64,000 bases of DNA. Origin: Rhodospirillales bacterium. Lineage in GTDB: Bacteria > Pseudomonadota > Alphaproteobacteria > Rhodospirillales > Shumkoniaceae. Shown here piece by piece: positions 61,713 through 64,000 of the stretch. The position numbers and the translations under genes are program-made. The notes beneath the pieces are model-generated. The model was not told the DNA's origin. It did no database searches and was given only the letters and a program-made list of their open reading frames with translations. How positions within the stretch are numbered: the stretch's first letter is position 1; each line of letters starts with the position of its first letter. The stretch spans positions 482,598 through 546,597 of the forward strand of contig JAHDSF010000006.1 in assembly GCA_018432935.1 (NCBI GenBank), written 5' to 3'.

Positions 61713-62507
61713 TCAGCGCCGCGCCGCCAGCTCGTACAGGGCCACCGCGGCGGCGTTCGACAGGTTCAGGCTTTCAACCTTGCCGCTGATCGGAATGCGG
61801 ACCAGGAAGTCGCAGCGTTCACGAGTCAGACGGCGAAGGCCCTCGCCCTCTGACCCCAGCACCACGGCGGTCCGTGCAGGCTTCTCGATGTCGCGCAAGT
61901 CGGTGGCGGCGGCGCCGTCCAGGCCGACACACCAGAACCCGGCCTCCTTCAACGAATCCAGCGTACGCGCCAGGTTGACGACGTGCACCAGCGGCACCGT
62001 CTCCAACGCCCCCGAGGCGGCCTTGGCGACGATCCCGGTGGCGCTGCTGGCATGGCGCTCGGGCAGGATCACCGCGGCGGCCCCGAATGCGGCTGCCGAG
62101 CGCAGCACGGCGCCCACGTTGTGCGGATCGGTCGCCTGGTCGAGCACGACCACGGTCGATGTCGGCGCGGTGGCGTCCAGCACCTCTTCCAGCGACGCCG
62201 GTTCGAGCGGATCGCACAGCGCGGCGACGCCCTGGTGAACGCTGTTCGCGGGCAGAATGCGGTCCAGCTCGGCGCGTTCGACCACCTCGACCGGCAGGCT
62301 GCGGGTCGGGGGCTGCAGGCGCTCGGCCGTCGCTGCGGTGGCGAGCAGCCGGCGCAGCCGTCGGCGCGGATTGGCCAGCGCCGCCGTCACGGCGTGAACT
62401 CCGAACACCCATTCGCCGCCGCCCCGACCTCCAGGGAGCAGCGGCCTGGAGGCGGAAGGTGGTCCGCCCGGCCTTTGCTTGCGCTTGCCCATGAAGCCGT
62501 CTACCAT
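61713..62507 (-). CDS. 23S rRNA 2'-O-methyltransferase RlmB-like (SpoU family)
   Basis: The 264-residue protein has a basic N-terminal extension, a short substrate-binding domain (GEWVFGVHAVTAALANPRRR) and a SpoU domain: VVVLDQATDPHNVGAVLRSA, VLGSEGEGLRRLTRERCDFL and IPISGKVESLNLSNAAAVAL with the knot motifs. It methylates a 2'-OH in 23S rRNA, most likely Gm2251. ATG 62507 is preferred; a second ATG lies 15 bp in. Confidence 0.9.
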   Translation of the reverse strand: MVDGFMGKRKQRPGGPPSASRPLLPGGRGGGEWVFGVHAVTAALANPRRRLRRLLATAATAERLQPPTRSLPVEVVERAELDRILPANSVHQGVAALCDPLEPASLEEVLDATAPTSTVVVLDQATDPHNVGAVLRSAAAFGAAAVILPERHASSATGIVAKAASGALETVPLVHVVNLARTLDSLKEAGFWCVGLDGAAATDLRDIEKPARTAVVLGSEGEGLRRLTRERCDFLVRIPISGKVESLNLSNAAAVALYELAARR

Positions 62508-62592
62508 GATTCCGAGCCCGACGTCAGCGCCTTCGCGGCGGCCCTTGAGGGGCCGGCGGTCCGACTTGATGTCGAAAAGCTCCTTATTCAAG

Positions 62593-62620
62593 TTGACATT
62601 GGGGTGCAAAGTACCCTAGA
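62593..62620 (+). promoter_or_regulatory. Candidate strong promoter of the tRNA-Tyr, tRNA-Gly, tuf unit
   Basis: A perfect -35 TTGACA (62593-62598) is followed 16 bases later by CCTAGA (62615-62620). The predicted start is about 30 bases before tRNA-Tyr. It lies in the gap divergent from RlmB. Confidence 0.5.
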
Positions 62621-62656
62621 CGTCCGTTTCGCCGCGCGGCGGCGCGGAAGGTTGGC

Positions 62657-62741
62657 GGAGGGGTGCCCGAGTGGCTAAAGGGGACGGACTGTAAATCCGT
62701 TGGCGCAGCCTACGCTGGTTCGAATCCAGCCCCCTCCACCA
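62657..62741 (+). tRNA. tRNA-Tyr(GUA)
   Basis: The 85-nt tRNA has acceptor stem GGAGGGG/CCCCTCC, anticodon arm ACGGA/TCCGT with loop CTGTAAA (anticodon GTA), a long variable arm, T arm GCTGG/CCAGC and an encoded CCA. Confidence 0.95.
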
Positions 62742-62780
62742 GTCCTGAAAGCGTGCGCGGACGGAAGCCGTGCCTGGAAC

Positions 62781-62854
62781 GCGGGTGTAGCTCAATGGTA
62801 GAGCCCCAGCCTTCCAAGCTGGTTGTGTGGGTTCGATTCCCATCACCCGCTCCA
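62781..62854 (+). tRNA. tRNA-Gly(UCC)
   Basis: The 74-nt tRNA has acceptor stem GCGGGTG/CACCCGC, D arm GCTC/GAGC, anticodon arm CCAGC/GCTGG with loop CTTCCAA (anticodon TCC), T arm TGGG/CCCA and an encoded CCA. It lies 39 bp after tRNA-Tyr and 60 bp before tuf, the usual arrangement. Confidence 0.95.
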
Positions 62855-62914
62855 GCCGCTTCCTGGATACGACGTCGTTTGGCATCAACCGGGACCTGAA
62901 AGAAAGATCGAGCG

Positions 62915-64000
<1,086 letters not shown>

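Overview
The window reads as a chromosome segment of a GC-rich (roughly two-thirds G+C by eye) alphaproteobacterium, most likely Rhodospirillales-like. The evidence is the set of small families (TrcR/DUF1013, DUF1192, two DUF465 proteins, DUF983, a HIG1-type twin-TM protein, DUF420), the ctaC-ctaD-ctaG-ctaE oxidase order, a Rieske-cytochrome b-cytochrome c1 operon, and tRNA-Tyr-tRNA-Gly-tuf at the right end. No rRNA, CRISPR array, transposase or prophage structural gene was seen.

Layout. 1-3.1 kb: Tad/Flp pilus genes (pilin start, a vWA TadG-like protein, two TadE-like minor pilins). 3.2-4.2 kb: an aldolase of the DapA family. 4.2-5.7 kb: a tRNA-Leu(UAA) gene cut in its anticodon loop by a 1,439-bp AT-richer insert. 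The insert carries a second, complete tRNA-Leu(UAA) interrupted by a 214-nt group I intron, plus one unrecognised membrane-type protein gene. 5.7-8.5 kb: GST, TetR regulator, and a fused alkyltransferase/alkylbase-glycosylase. 8.6-13.8 kb: a group 3b-type NAD(P)-linked NiFe hydrogenase operon with a cNMP-binding protein and the maturation protease. 14-19.8 kb: MsrB, a LacI regulator, and a flavoprotein-TRAP transporter operon preceded by a strong palindrome. 19.8-22.7 kb: a chemoreceptor with two secreted Cache proteins. 23-28.7 kb: two related SDRs, a fumarate-reductase-like flavoprotein, a MaoC hydratase and an orphan histidine kinase. 28.8-36.5 kb: housekeeping (bS21, deformylase, PurE, 6-phosphofructokinase, TrcR, bL31, frataxin) mixed with degenerate signalling proteins. 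36.5-41.2 kb: MFS exporter and a MotA/TolQ-OmpA-OmpA envelope operon. 41.4-44.1 kb: SuhB-like phosphatase, ThiE, a small unknown and a DnaQ-like exonuclease. 44.1-53.1 kb: cytochrome c, SCO1 and a complete aa3-type oxidase locus with heme A biosynthesis on the opposite strand. 53.2-57.1 kb: NhaA and the bc1 complex. 57.3-64 kb: HMCES/SRAP protein, EEP-family phosphodiesterase/nuclease, D-amino-acid transaminase, M23 protein, RlmB, tRNAs and EF-Tu.

How the genes work together. Aerobic respiration is encoded nearly as a unit: bc1 complex, membrane-anchored cytochrome c, aa3 oxidase, copper delivery by SCO1 and CtaG, and heme A from CtaB and CtaA. The 3b hydrogenase would link H2 to the NAD(P)H pool. 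The most unusual object is the element in tRNA-Leu(UAA). It destroys the host tRNA gene, leaves a 7-bp duplication of the anticodon-loop sequence TAAAATC, and supplies its own intron-bearing replacement tRNA for the same codons. It encodes no recombinase.
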